Made by a program: the position numbers and the translations under genes. A DNA stretch of 64,000 nucleotides, taken from Micropruina sp. GTDB taxonomy: Bacteria; Actinomycetota; Actinomycetes; Propionibacteriales; Propionibacteriaceae. The notes below the pieces were generated by a model. The model worked only from the letters and a program-made list of their open reading frames with translations, was not told where the DNA came from and did no database searches. Numbering within the stretch: the first letter of the stretch is position 1; the number at the start of each line of letters is the position of its first letter. The stretch lies in NCBI GenBank assembly GCA_016716635.1, contig JADJVZ010000011.1, positions 124,001 through 188,000 on the forward strand, given 5' to 3'. Positions 17,773 to 26,013 of this stretch are shown piece by piece.

Positions 17773-19133
17773 CCGGCTTCCCGAACGGTTTCCTGTGGGG
17801 TGCCGCCTCCTCCGCCTACCAGGTGGAGGGGGCCGCCCTCACGGACGGCAAGGGACCCAGCGTCCAAGACATCAAGACCCCGCCCGAGGGCACGCCCGAC
17901 TTCTCGGTCTGCTCGGATCACTACCACCGCTTCCGCGAGGACGTGGCGCTGTTCGCCGAGCTTGGTCTTAAGGCTTACCGGTTCTCCATCGCCTGGTCGC
18001 GCATTCTGCCGACCGGCACCGGGGCGGCGAACCCGGCCGGAGTCCAGTTCTACTCCGACCTGATCGACGCCTGCCTTGAGCACGGCATCGAGCCGATTGT
18101 GACGATGTACCACTTCGACCTTCCGGCCGCCTTGGACGCCACCGGCGGCTGGGGTAACCCGGCCACCGTGGACGCCTTCGAGGAGTTCGCCCGCACGATC
18201 TTCGCCGCTTATGGGGATCGGGTGAAGCACTGGCTGACGATCAATGAGCAGAACATGATGACGATCCACGCCGAGTTCGTCATCGGTGGAAACCTGGCCG
18301 ACTATCCGGTCTACCAGGCCAACCACCACATGCTGCTGGCTCAGGCGAAGGCCATGGCTGCCTGTCACGAGATGTTGCCGCAGGCGCTCATTGGTCCGGC
18401 GCCGAACATCTCCTACACCATGCCCCTGGAGACTTCGCCCGAGGACGTCCTCTGCGCCCAGTACGCCAACGCGATCCGCAACTGGCTCTACCTGGACGCG
18501 GCCGTGTTCGGCCGCTACAACACCCTGGCCTTGGACTGGATCCGGCGCTCGGGCTACGAGCTGACGATCACGGACGAGGATCTGGCCGTCCTGGCCGCGG
18601 GCAAGCCCGACTTCATCGCCTTCAACTACTACAACACCGAAACGGTCACCTACGACCCGGCCGGTGCGCTGGTGGGGGAGGACGGGGTCATCCACGGGCC
18701 TGGCAAGGTGGTGCTGAACCCCCGATTCCCGATCACCGACTGGAACTGGCCGATCGACCCGCTGGGTTTCCGGACCACGCTGCAAGAGATTCACTCGCGG
18801 TACAACCTGCCCATGATCGTCACCGAGAACGGGCTGGGGGCCTACGACAAGTTGGAAGAAGGCAACGTCGTCAACGACGACTACCGGATCACCTACCTGC
18901 GTGACCACATCGCCGCGATGCGGCAGGCCGTCGACTCCGGGGTGCCGGTGTTCGGCTACAACCCCTGGTCGGTCATGGACCTGATCTCGACGCATGAGGG
19001 CTTCCTCAAGCGTTATGGGTTCATCTACGTCAACCGCAACAACGATTCAGAGCTCGACCTGGCCCGCTACAAGAAGAAGAGCTTCTTCTGGTACCGGTCC
19101 GTGATCGACTCCAACGGCGCCGACCTGGCCTAG
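17769..19133 (+). CDS. GH1 6-phospho-beta-glucosidase
   Basis: A 454-residue family GH1 enzyme starting at GTG. The N-terminal signature FPNGFLWGAASSAYQVEGA, the acid/base Glu in TINEQNM and the nucleophile Glu in IVTENGLGAYD are all present. The C-terminal LKRYGFIYVNRN and KKKSFFWYRSVIDSNG pattern is that of the 6-phospho-beta-glucosidase branch, and translational coupling to the EIIC gene supports a phosphorylated substrate. It would split 6-phospho-cellobiose or a related glucoside into glucose (or aglycone) and glucose-6-phosphate. Confidence 0.93.
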   Translation: MTGFPNGFLWGAASSAYQVEGAALTDGKGPSVQDIKTPPEGTPDFSVCSDHYHRFREDVALFAELGLKAYRFSIAWSRILPTGTGAANPAGVQFYSDLIDACLEHGIEPIVTMYHFDLPAALDATGGWGNPATVDAFEEFARTIFAAYGDRVKHWLTINEQNMMTIHAEFVIGGNLADYPVYQANHHMLLAQAKAMAACHEMLPQALIGPAPNISYTMPLETSPEDVLCAQYANAIRNWLYLDAAVFGRYNTLALDWIRRSGYELTITDEDLAVLAAGKPDFIAFNYYNTETVTYDPAGALVGEDGVIHGPGKVVLNPRFPITDWNWPIDPLGFRTTLQEIHSRYNLPMIVTENGLGAYDKLEEGNVVNDDYRITYLRDHIAAMRQAVDSGVPVFGYNPWSVMDLISTHEGFLKRYGFIYVNRNNDSELDLARYKKKSFFWYRSVIDSNGADLA

Positions 19134-19138
19134 CCTGG

Positions 19139-19174
19139 ACGTCCCGCCGCTCTCCTCTGGGGGCGGCGGGACGT
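19139..19174 (+). terminator. Hairpin after the PTS-glycosidase pair
   Basis: A 12-bp perfect stem, ACGTCCCGCCGC with GCGGCGGGACGT, around a 12-nt loop, directly after the glycosidase stop. No T-run follows, so termination may be partial. Confidence 0.7.
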
Positions 19175-19211
19175 TCGCCGTCCACACCCCTCAATCCCCG
19201 CAAAGGAACCT

Positions 19212-19820
19212 ATGGATCTCGTCTCGCTGATCGGCTGGCTCGGCACCCTCACTGGTGTGATGCTCGGCATCCCGCAGGCGTATCGGATCGTCACGACGCG
19301 TGACGTGGAGGGGGTCTCACTGCGCGCCTGGCAGATCAACGTGGCGGTCAACCTGGCCTGGGGGCACCACGGCATCAAGATCGGCGCCCTGAACATGATC
19401 GTGGTCAACGCGTTGGGGATCCTCTCGACTCTCACCGTGCTCGTGATGCTGGCGCGGCTCACCCGCAAGCCTCTCGTGATGGTGTTCGGGCCGGGTCTGC
19501 TGATCGCGTTGGGCATGATCGCCAGCGACTGGGTGTTCGGCTCGGCCCTCTACGGGCTGATCGCCGCGATCCCGGCCGTCGCCGGTTTGGTGACGCAGGG
19601 GGTCGAACTGGTCCGGGCGGACTCGGTCGAGGGAGTGTCGGGCTTCTACCTGTTGGCCACCTTGGCAAACTTCGCCGTCTGGTCGCTATGGGGACTCCTG
19701 GTCGGAGATGCTGGCACGCTCGTGGCCTCGGCCGTTTCTGTGCTGGCCGCCTTATTCAACGTCGCCTGGTGGGCTGTGCGCGTGTCCGGTCTGGGTGCTG
19801 CCGTTAAGGTTGCCGAGTGA
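19212..19820 (+). CDS. SWEET-like PQ-loop membrane protein
   Basis: A 202-residue membrane protein with two PQ-loop-like triple-helix units joined by a linker helix. The first unit has the motif GVMLGIPQAYRIVTTRDVEGVS and the second a diverged copy, GVELVRADSVEGVSGFYLLATLANFAVW. SWEET and SemiSWEET carriers use this fold for passive sugar transport, and the VEGVS/FW pattern is shared with them. AAAGGA precedes the ATG. Context next to a beta-glucoside PTS and coupled to a HAD hydrolase (4-bp overlap) suggests sugar export or facilitated uptake, which is inference. Confidence 0.8.
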   Translation: MDLVSLIGWLGTLTGVMLGIPQAYRIVTTRDVEGVSLRAWQINVAVNLAWGHHGIKIGALNMIVVNALGILSTLTVLVMLARLTRKPLVMVFGPGLLIALGMIASDWVFGSALYGLIAAIPAVAGLVTQGVELVRADSVEGVSGFYLLATLANFAVWSLWGLLVGDAGTLVASAVSVLAALFNVAWWAVRVSGLGAAVKVAE

Positions 19821-20437
19821 GTTCGACAGCCGTCCGTATGCCCCCTCGGGCGGTGTTGTTCGACGCCGATGGTGTCGTGCAGATGACACCGAATCCGTTG
19901 AAGTGGCTCCGCAAGTTCGACGAGTTGGGTGGTCCGGGTTTCCGCAAGGAGGTGTTCGCCGCCGAGAGCACGACGATGACCGGCGCGGATTTTCGGCCGC
20001 TGGTGGAGGACCTCTTGGCCCGCCGACACAGCAAGGCCACCTTCGAGGACGTCATCAATCTGTGGTTCAACACCAACCCGCGCCCGGCCGTGCTCGCCAT
20101 CGTGGACCGATTGCGGGCAGCGGGTGTGACGTGCGTGCTGGCTACCAATCAGCAGAGCTACCGTGGCGGCTACATGCAGCGCACCTTCGACTACAACGAG
20201 CGCTTCAATCGCACCTTCTACAGCTTCGAAATGGGGGTTGCGAAACCGGACGTTGCGTATTACCTCACCATCGCCGATGCGCTGGAGCTGCCCCCCGAAC
20301 AACTGCTGATGGTCGACGACATGGGAGCCAACGTCGACGGGGCCCGGGCGGCCGGACTCTCCGCGGTGCACCATCGCTGGGGTCAGCGTCCGTCGCGGCT
20401 GGCGTCCGATCTGCGGCGCTTCGGGCTGCCGGTCTGA
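19817..20437 (+). CDS. HAD-family hydrolase, paralog 1
   Basis: A 206-residue HAD phosphatase-like protein starting at GTG. Motif I is VLFDADGV (nucleophile and acid/base Asp), motif II the Thr in CVLATNQQS, motif III the Lys in GVAKPD, and motif IV the acidic pair LLMVDDMGANV. A helical cap lies between motifs I and II. Such enzymes usually dephosphorylate sugar phosphates or other small metabolites. Its start overlaps the SWEET-like gene, and a clear paralog follows. Confidence 0.87.
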   Translation: MSSTAVRMPPRAVLFDADGVVQMTPNPLKWLRKFDELGGPGFRKEVFAAESTTMTGADFRPLVEDLLARRHSKATFEDVINLWFNTNPRPAVLAIVDRLRAAGVTCVLATNQQSYRGGYMQRTFDYNERFNRTFYSFEMGVAKPDVAYYLTIADALELPPEQLLMVDDMGANVDGARAAGLSAVHHRWGQRPSRLASDLRRFGLPV

Positions 20438-20458
20438 TTGTTTGTTCAAGGAGGGGTC

Positions 20459-21082
20459 ATGACGTCGGAGAGTCGTCCTGCCATTGAGGCCGTGTTGTTC
20501 GATGCCGACGGCATCCTGCAGTTTCCAGTGGGGTCGGTGCACGGCTGGGTGTCGTCCATGGGGCGGCTCGGTGGCCCCGGATTCTGGCGTGAGGCGAGTG
20601 CGGCCGAACATCTGACGTTGCGGGGCGAGGCGGATCTGCGTCCGTTGATCGAGGCAATCTTGGCGCGCCGGGGGCGTGATGTCGCGTTCGAGGACGTGAT
20701 GCGCCCGTGGTACGACTGGCGTCCGCGGCCTGAAGCGTTGGCGATCGTCCAACGGTTGCGGGCGGCGGGCGTCCGCTGCGTCCTGGCCACCAACCAACAG
20801 TCGTACCGAGGGGCGTACATGCAGGCCACCCACGGATACCAGGACCTGCTCGACGCCACCTTCTACTCGTTCGAGGTGGGGCACGCGAAGCCCGACGCAG
20901 GCTTCTTCGCGGCGATCGGGGCGGCGCTGGATGTGCCGCCCGAACGGCTGCTGCTCGTGGACGATCATCGGGCCAACATCGCCGGGGCCATCGCCGCCGG
21001 GTTACGTGGGCGCTACGTTCCGACGTCCGCCACGGCCGACGACCTGGCCCGGGTGCTCCGCGAGGAGGGCCTGCCGGCTTGA
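20459..21082 (+). CDS. HAD-family hydrolase, paralog 2
   Basis: A 207-residue HAD hydrolase starting at the ATG at 20459, which has the strong site AAGGAGGGG upstream. It is a tandem paralog of the preceding gene: the motif I region (VLFDADGI), the run CVLATNQQSYRG and the TFYSFEVGHAKPD segment are nearly shared, while the cap has diverged (GSVHGWVSSMGRLGGPGFW). Two copies kept side by side suggest related but different substrates. Confidence 0.87.
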   Translation: MTSESRPAIEAVLFDADGILQFPVGSVHGWVSSMGRLGGPGFWREASAAEHLTLRGEADLRPLIEAILARRGRDVAFEDVMRPWYDWRPRPEALAIVQRLRAAGVRCVLATNQQSYRGAYMQATHGYQDLLDATFYSFEVGHAKPDAGFFAAIGAALDVPPERLLLVDDHRANIAGAIAAGLRGRYVPTSATADDLARVLREEGLPA

Positions 21083-21108
21083 GCGTGGCTCCCGCCTAGA
21101 CTGACCGC

Positions 21109-22068
21109 ATGACGGAGAAGCGAGTGGTGGTGGCTGCCCCGCGAGGTTATTGCGCGGGCGTCGATCGCGCGGTGGTGACGGCCGAGCGGGCCCTGGATAT
21201 CTACGGTGCCCCGGTGTACATCCGCAAACAGATCGTCCACAACCGGCACGTGGTGGAAGACCTTGAGGCCCGGGGGGCGATCTTCGTCGAGGAACTGGAC
21301 GAGGTGCCGCCCGGCGCGACCGTTGTGTTCTCGGCGCACGGGGTGTCGCCGGCGGTCCATGCCGAAGCCGCCGCGCGGAACCTGAAGACCATCGATGCCA
21401 CCTGCCCGCTGGTGACGAAGGTCCACCATGAGGCCCGCCGGTTCGCCGGCCAGGGCATGCAGATTTTGCTCATCGGCCACGCGGGCCACGAAGAGGTCGA
21501 GGGCACTCAGGGCGAGGCGCCGGAGCACATCACGCTGGTCGAGCATCCGGAGGATGTGGCCGGGCTCGAGCTCGCTGATCCAAGCCAGGTGGCGTGGTTG
21601 TCGCAGACCACGTTGAGTGTCGATGAGACCTACGAGACGGTCGCCCGCCTGCGCGAGAAGTTCCCCGCGTTGGCCGATCCGCCCTCGGACGACATTTGCT
21701 ACGCCACCCAGAACCGGCAGTCGGCGGTCAAGCAGATCGCGCAGCATTCTGATCTTGTGATCGTCGTGGGATCGTCCAACTCGTCCAACTCGGTGCGCCT
21801 CGTCGAGGTGGCCCTCGAGGCTGGCGCCAAGGCTGCCTACCGCGTCGACAACGCCGGTGAGATCGATCCGGCGTGGTTGGTCGGGGTTTCCAGCGTCGGC
21901 GTCACCAGCGGCGCCTCCGTGCCCGAGCCGCTCGTGAAGGGCGTCCTGGATCTGCTTGAGGCCAACGGCTTCCCGGCGGCTGTCGAAGAGGTGCTGACCG
22001 AAGAGAACCTGCAGTTCTCGCTCCCGGCAGAGCTTCGCCGCGACATGCGCAAGGCGTCCCAGGGCTGA
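21109..22068 (+). CDS. ispH: 4-hydroxy-3-methylbut-2-enyl diphosphate reductase IspH
   Basis: A 319-residue IspH. The three conserved Cys ligands of the [4Fe-4S] cluster are in PRGYCAGVDRA, DATCPLVTKVH and DDICYATQNRQ, and the family VFSAHGVSP and NSSNSVRLVEVA regions are present, as is the catalytic Glu within the TxxEV pocket (LSQTTLSVDETYET). It makes IPP and DMAPP in the last step of the MEP isoprenoid pathway, supplying the prenyltransferase gene elsewhere in this window. Confidence 0.97.
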   Translation: MTEKRVVVAAPRGYCAGVDRAVVTAERALDIYGAPVYIRKQIVHNRHVVEDLEARGAIFVEELDEVPPGATVVFSAHGVSPAVHAEAAARNLKTIDATCPLVTKVHHEARRFAGQGMQILLIGHAGHEEVEGTQGEAPEHITLVEHPEDVAGLELADPSQVAWLSQTTLSVDETYETVARLREKFPALADPPSDDICYATQNRQSAVKQIAQHSDLVIVVGSSNSSNSVRLVEVALEAGAKAAYRVDNAGEIDPAWLVGVSSVGVTSGASVPEPLVKGVLDLLEANGFPAAVEEVLTEENLQFSLPAELRRDMRKASQG

Positions 22069-22110
22069 GCCCGTCCCGCCCTCTGCGGGGGAGTCCCCCC
22101 ACTTCTTTCT

Positions 22111-22148
22111 CGACTTTGCTGGCGTTAGTGATCCTTGCTGGCGAAATA
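22111..22148. repeat. Left half of an interrupted palindrome
   Basis: The 31 bases at 22113-22143 are an exact reverse complement of 23819-23849 on the other side of the IS element. The arm begins ACTTTGCTGGCG and contains TTGCTGGCG twice. It ends in the 4-bp target duplication AATA (22145-22148). It lies 40 bp after ispH and was probably its terminator. Confidence 0.9.
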
Positions 22149-23813
22149 GAGCCTGTTGCTTTTTCGGGGTTGTGTCGGGCCGGGTTTCTGGGCGTGTGGG
22201 TGGAACAATTGTCTTGTGGCTAAGGGTTTCAAGGCGGTGGATCGGGACCAGGGGTTCTTGTTGCCGGTGGATATGCGGGATTGGCTCCCGGCTGATCATC
22301 TGGTCTGGTTCGTGATCGAGGTCATCGAGTCGTTAGACCTGTCGGCGTTCCGTGGCCGGTACCGGTTGGGTCGGGCGGGTCGGGAAGCGTTCGACCCGGT
22401 GATGATGGTGACTTTGTTGGCGTATGCCTACTGTCGGGGGTTGCGTTCCTCGCGTGGGATCGAGCGGGCGTGTTTGACTGATGTGGCGTTCCGGATCGTG
22501 TGTGGTCAGCGACGGCCAGACCATACGGTGATCGCCCGGTTCCGGGCCGGTCATGAGGGAGCCTTGTCTGACTTGTTCGCTCAGGTGCTGGTGGTGTGTG
22601 GCCGGGCTGGGATGGGTCAGGTTGATCTGGTCGCGATCGATGGCACGAAGATCGCTGCGAATGCCGCGTTGGATCGCAGCCGGGATCTGGCCTGGTACCG
22701 CAAACACGCTGCGGCGTTCCTCAAGGAAGCCAGCCAGGTTGACGAGGCTGAGGATGCCGCTGAGGCAGCCGCCGGGGAACCAGCCGATCCACTGTTACGG
22801 GACCCGTCGGGTCGTCGGGAACGGATCAGACAGGTCCTCGAAGAGTTCAACAACCGGCAAGCCAACCAAACCCAGCCAGTGGTCGAGGCCGAAGCCCGGG
22901 CCCGGCAGGCCCGAGCCGATTATGAGGCGTTGGTCGCTGCCCGGCAGGCAGGTATCCAGGCCCAACGTCAGGGAAACCACATCGGCCGATCGTTCGATCC
23001 GGACCTGGTCCCGAAACGACACCAGGCAGCCTTACGACGAGCCGAACGAGCCGAAAAGTTCGTTACCACGCTGCGGGAACGCCTCACCCGACAGTCCCCG
23101 GTCCGGGTGAACCAGACCGATCCCCAGTCCAAGATCATGAAGACCCGTCAGGGTTGGGTCCAGGGCTACAACTGTCAGATCGCGGTCAGCGCCGACGGGC
23201 TGATCCTGGTAGCCCAGGCCACTACCCAGGCCACCGATAACGCCCAGTTCATCCCGATCATGACCAAAGCCGTTGAGGCCGTGGACCTGATCAACACCAC
23301 CACCGGACAATCCCGCCAGATCCGCACGGTGCTCGCCGATGCCGGCTACTACAGCGAAGCCAACCTCGCCGCCCCAGGCCCTGACCGGATCATCGCCGCC
23401 GGGAAAGCCCACAACATCACCGCGAACAACCCCGGCACCGGGAAACCCCGCCCGATCAACGAACGCAACACTGCCAGCACCGCCATGATCAACCGGCTCA
23501 GCGACCCCGACACCGCCACCCTGTACAAACGCCGAAGCGCCCTGATCGAGCCCATCAACGCCCACCTCAAAGACCGCCGAGGGCTCCGCGTCTTCGCCCG
23601 ACGAGGCCAACCCGCCGCCCACAGCGAACTCAGATTCGCCGCCGCGATCACGAACCTGATGCGCCTCCGCAACACCGGCTACCAACCCCAACCCGCCTAA
23701 CAAAAGGCCCCCACCACAGCCCTCCACGCACCCCACCCCGGGGTGGTCCCGCCCAACCCCACGGGCCGACCCGCCCACCCCACCAACCCCCGCCACGAAA
23801 AAACGACAGGCTC
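22149..23813 (+). mobile_element. IS1182-family insertion sequence, 1665 bp, complete
   Basis: Terminal inverted repeats are GAGCCTGTTGCTTTTTCG on the left and, on the complement of the right end, GAGCCTGTCGTTTTTTCG: 16 of 18 positions match. Both ends are flanked by AATA (22145-22148 and 23814-23817), a 4-bp target duplication. One transposase gene fills the element. Intact ends and an open reading frame suggest recent insertion. Confidence 0.92.
22216..23700 (+). CDS. IS1182-family transposase
   Basis: A 494-residue DDE transposase from the GTG at 22216 (VAKGFKAVDRDQGFLLP). The N-terminal domain FDPVMMVTLLAYAYCRGLRS and PDHTVIARFR region is that of IS1182/IS5-type enzymes. Catalytic acids are expected in DLVAIDGTKIAANA, RTVLADAGYYSEANL and LIEPINAHLKDRRGL. 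A charged, partly coiled segment lies between the first and second acids, as is usual in IS1182. No frameshift or internal stop was seen. Confidence 0.93.
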   Translation: MAKGFKAVDRDQGFLLPVDMRDWLPADHLVWFVIEVIESLDLSAFRGRYRLGRAGREAFDPVMMVTLLAYAYCRGLRSSRGIERACLTDVAFRIVCGQRRPDHTVIARFRAGHEGALSDLFAQVLVVCGRAGMGQVDLVAIDGTKIAANAALDRSRDLAWYRKHAAAFLKEASQVDEAEDAAEAAAGEPADPLLRDPSGRRERIRQVLEEFNNRQANQTQPVVEAEARARQARADYEALVAARQAGIQAQRQGNHIGRSFDPDLVPKRHQAALRRAERAEKFVTTLRERLTRQSPVRVNQTDPQSKIMKTRQGWVQGYNCQIAVSADGLILVAQATTQATDNAQFIPIMTKAVEAVDLINTTTGQSRQIRTVLADAGYYSEANLAAPGPDRIIAAGKAHNITANNPGTGKPRPINERNTASTAMINRLSDPDTATLYKRRSALIEPINAHLKDRRGLRVFARRGQPAAHSELRFAAAITNLMRLRNTGYQPQPA

Positions 23814-23850
23814 AATATCGCCAGCAAGGATCACTAACGCCAGCAAAGTG
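23814..23850. repeat. Right half of the interrupted palindrome
   Basis: Reverse complement of 22113-22143, preceded by the AATA target duplication at 23814-23817. Joining both halves without the IS restores a palindrome with arms of about 34 bp and a loop of exactly AATA. Confidence 0.9.
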
Positions 23851-23866
23851 GGAATGGTGGAGGTTG

Positions 23867-23888
23867 TTGTATCAAGAGGTTGACACAA
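23867..23888. promoter_or_regulatory. GntR-type operator 1, overlapping a -35 hexamer
   Basis: TTGTATCA-N6-TGACACAA, an inverted repeat with one mismatch. It overlaps TTGACA at 23880-23885, a consensus -35 hexamer, so a bound repressor would block RNA polymerase. Confidence 0.75.
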
Positions 23889-23910
23889 GACCGGGTCTGG
23901 GGCACGCTGA

Positions 23911-23932
23911 TTGTATCAATTCGCTGATACAA
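23911..23932. promoter_or_regulatory. GntR-type operator 2
   Basis: TTGTATCA-N6-TGATACAA, a perfect 8-bp inverted repeat, 44 bp centre to centre from operator 1 and ending just before the start of the membrane-protein gene. Confidence 0.78.
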
Positions 23933-23945
23933 GGATGTGGTTCGC

Positions 23946-24887
23946 ATGGGCCCGCTCACACCCGGATTCCCGCTCGCGGGCATGGTGGGACTATTGCTGC
24001 CCGTCCTCATTGGACTGGCCCTGCTCATCACCGCCGTCGTCGCTGTCGCGCGCAAGAAGCACACCTGGATCAATGAGGCTGCCCACCCCGGGCTAGGGCG
24101 GCTGCAATGGTCCGCGATCCAGGCCAGGGTGATCGGCCTGGTCGCTGCCGTGGCCGTGGCTCCCCTCATGGCCATGGTCGGCCGATACGGGTGGGGCGTC
24201 TTCCTGGCGCCTTCGGTGTCGGCCGTCGTCCTGCTCGCCGCCGTCTCTGTGGTCACCGTGAGCTACTACGCCGCGGCGCGCAAGGTGGGGCAGGCCAGCC
24301 TCGAGGTGCGGAAGCTCGGCGATTACGTCCCCAAGCGGGGGTTGCGGTGGCTCCTGGTGGCGACCGTTGGCCTCCTACTCACCGGCTTGACTACGGGCAT
24401 GCTGGCCAGTCCCGACCCCCAAGGACGTTCCAAGGAACTCCATTTCCAATGCTTGACTATCGAGTGGACGGACGGGCAGGCGGGAAGTACCGCCCGTTGG
24501 GACGACGGTGCGTTGTCGCGCTTCCCCGGTTGGTACTACCTGTCGGCTGTCCTCATCGGGACGCTGCTCCTAGCCGCCGCCACCTGGTTCGCCCTGTGGC
24601 TTAACGCCTGGCGTCCGCGGAATGGTTCGGACGCCATGTTGGTCGCCACCGACGACGCAGTCCGACGCCAGACAGGTGAGGGCATCATCGCGACCGCGAC
24701 CGCGGGGGTGTCCTTGACCTGGTTCGGGGTCGCCTATTTGGCAGCGCTGGGATTCGGGCTGAGCGCATGCTCCACCCCGCGCGGTCTCACGAGCTGGGGC
24801 TTCGCGGCCGTGGGGCTCGGGGCGCTGGTCTTGGCCATCCAAGCGCTGGCCACGGCCGTCGTCCCAGGCGATGGGGCAGCGCGATGA
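23946..24887 (+). CDS. Multi-pass membrane protein paired with a GntR regulator
   Basis: About 313 residues from the ATG at 23946 (AAGGA 10 nt upstream; a GTG at 23937 is possible). Roughly seven hydrophobic helices are seen, with an extracytoplasmic loop containing one Cys (FQCLTIEWTDG) between helices 4 and 5 and a basic cytoplasmic stretch (RKVGQASLEVRKLGDYVPKR). No known family was recognised. It overlaps the following gntR gene by 4 bp and lies behind two copies of a probable GntR operator, so expression is likely controlled by that regulator in response to some envelope signal. Confidence 0.75.
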   Translation: MGPLTPGFPLAGMVGLLLPVLIGLALLITAVVAVARKKHTWINEAAHPGLGRLQWSAIQARVIGLVAAVAVAPLMAMVGRYGWGVFLAPSVSAVVLLAAVSVVTVSYYAAARKVGQASLEVRKLGDYVPKRGLRWLLVATVGLLLTGLTTGMLASPDPQGRSKELHFQCLTIEWTDGQAGSTARWDDGALSRFPGWYYLSAVLIGTLLLAAATWFALWLNAWRPRNGSDAMLVATDDAVRRQTGEGIIATATAGVSLTWFGVAYLAALGFGLSACSTPRGLTSWGFAAVGLGALVLAIQALATAVVPGDGAAR

Positions 24888-25261
24888 GCGTCCCGCTCAG
24901 GATCGACCCGTCCGATCCCACGCCCCCGTACGAACAGTTGCGGCGCCAGATCGCCGGGGCCATCGCGTCCGGCGGCTTGGTAGCAGGCACGCGGCTGCCG
25001 ACCGTCCGACAACTGGCGTCCGACCTTGGGGTCGCGGCGGGGACGGTGATGCGGACGTACGCCGAGCTGGAAGGGGCCGGAATGGTCGAGGCTCGGCGCG
25101 GTGGCGGGACGCTCGTCGCGGCCGCCGCCACCGCACGGCCGGAACCGCAACAAAACCGACTTCGCGCGAGCGCTGAGGCGTTCGTCCGTCAGGCTCGCAG
25201 CGAGGGCGTCCCGGATGCCGACATCATCGACGTGATCCACGCCGTCCTCCGGAGCGTCTAG
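24884..25261 (+). CDS. GntR-family regulator, short YtrA-like type
   Basis: A 125-residue protein: an N-terminal GntR winged helix (PPYEQLRRQIAGAIASGGL, LPTVRQLASDLGVAAGTVMRTYAELEGAGMVEARRGGGT) and a short helical dimerisation tail in place of a ligand-binding domain, as in the YtrA subfamily. YtrA-type regulators usually repress an operon with a membrane transporter and themselves. Overlap with the upstream membrane-protein gene and two operators before it fit this. The 3' end overlaps the convergent next gene by 4 bp. Confidence 0.9.
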   Translation: MSVPLRIDPSDPTPPYEQLRRQIAGAIASGGLVAGTRLPTVRQLASDLGVAAGTVMRTYAELEGAGMVEARRGGGTLVAAAATARPEPQQNRLRASAEAFVRQARSEGVPDADIIDVIHAVLRSV

Positions 25262-25911
25262 CCCTCGACGTCCGGTTCCGCTGTGGCCGCACTGATCGGG
25301 GTGCCGTCGGACGGGAACGGGAGTCCCAGGCGGTCGTACTCCAGCCCCGCCAGGGTGCGGATCATGGCCGGATCGCGGGCCCACCACCCCGCAGCAGGAT
25401 CCGGGCCCACGTTTTGCAGGCGCCGCAACGGCTGCGTGCTGAGAGCTCGCAGCGCCATGAGGTCGATCATGGCGGCGCCGGGGCCCATGGCGAGGGCTGC
25501 GTTCGCTTCGAGGATGAGCCGCACGCGCCCCGGCAACAGGCGCAGCGCCAGATAGACCACCGGCACCACGAACACCAGCATCCCCACGAGCGAGGCCAAG
25601 TTCTCCAGGGTCACCACCTGTTGCAGCACCGTGGTCGTGAGGGTGCGCAGGCCCTCCGCCGCCGTCTCGAACGGCTGACGGATCGCGCCTCCGATCCCCG
25701 GGATTCCCCCGACCGAGGATGCCGTGTTGGCGAAGCTGACCTGCGTCTTGGAGGTCGCGTCGGCGATGCTTCGCACCGGCACCTCCAGGGCGCGGATGCC
25801 GGCGTCCGCCGCCCGTCCCAAGAACCACCACAGAAAGACCCAGGCGAGCAACCCGACGTCGGTCAGAAGTTGGCGGACCAACAGCGGGGAGGGCTTGGCG
25901 TAGAGCCTCAT
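25258..25911 (-). CDS. Conserved actinobacterial membrane protein, function unknown
   Basis: A 217-residue protein with two hydrophobic helices: VGLLAWVFLWWFLGRAA near the N-terminus and LASLVGMLVFVVPVVYLALRLLP near the middle. Between them is a Gly/Ser-rich soluble segment; the C-terminal 70 residues look cytoplasmic (MIDLMALRALSTQPLRRL) and hold the pattern LAGLEYDRLGL. Similar small membrane proteins are common in actinobacteria. Transcribed alone on the minus strand. Confidence 0.72.
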   Translation of the reverse strand: MRLYAKPSPLLVRQLLTDVGLLAWVFLWWFLGRAADAGIRALEVPVRSIADATSKTQVSFANTASSVGGIPGIGGAIRQPFETAAEGLRTLTTTVLQQVVTLENLASLVGMLVFVVPVVYLALRLLPGRVRLILEANAALAMGPGAAMIDLMALRALSTQPLRRLQNVGPDPAAGWWARDPAMIRTLAGLEYDRLGLPFPSDGTPISAATAEPDVEG

Positions 25912-26013
25912 GGCTGCTCCTTCGGGTGGAAGCGGGATCTAACAAAGTGAGGGGCGAGGCGGCCAGAGTTCCCGAGTTCGGCGCCGGCGCGGGCTACGAC
26001 GCAGCGGGGTGAA

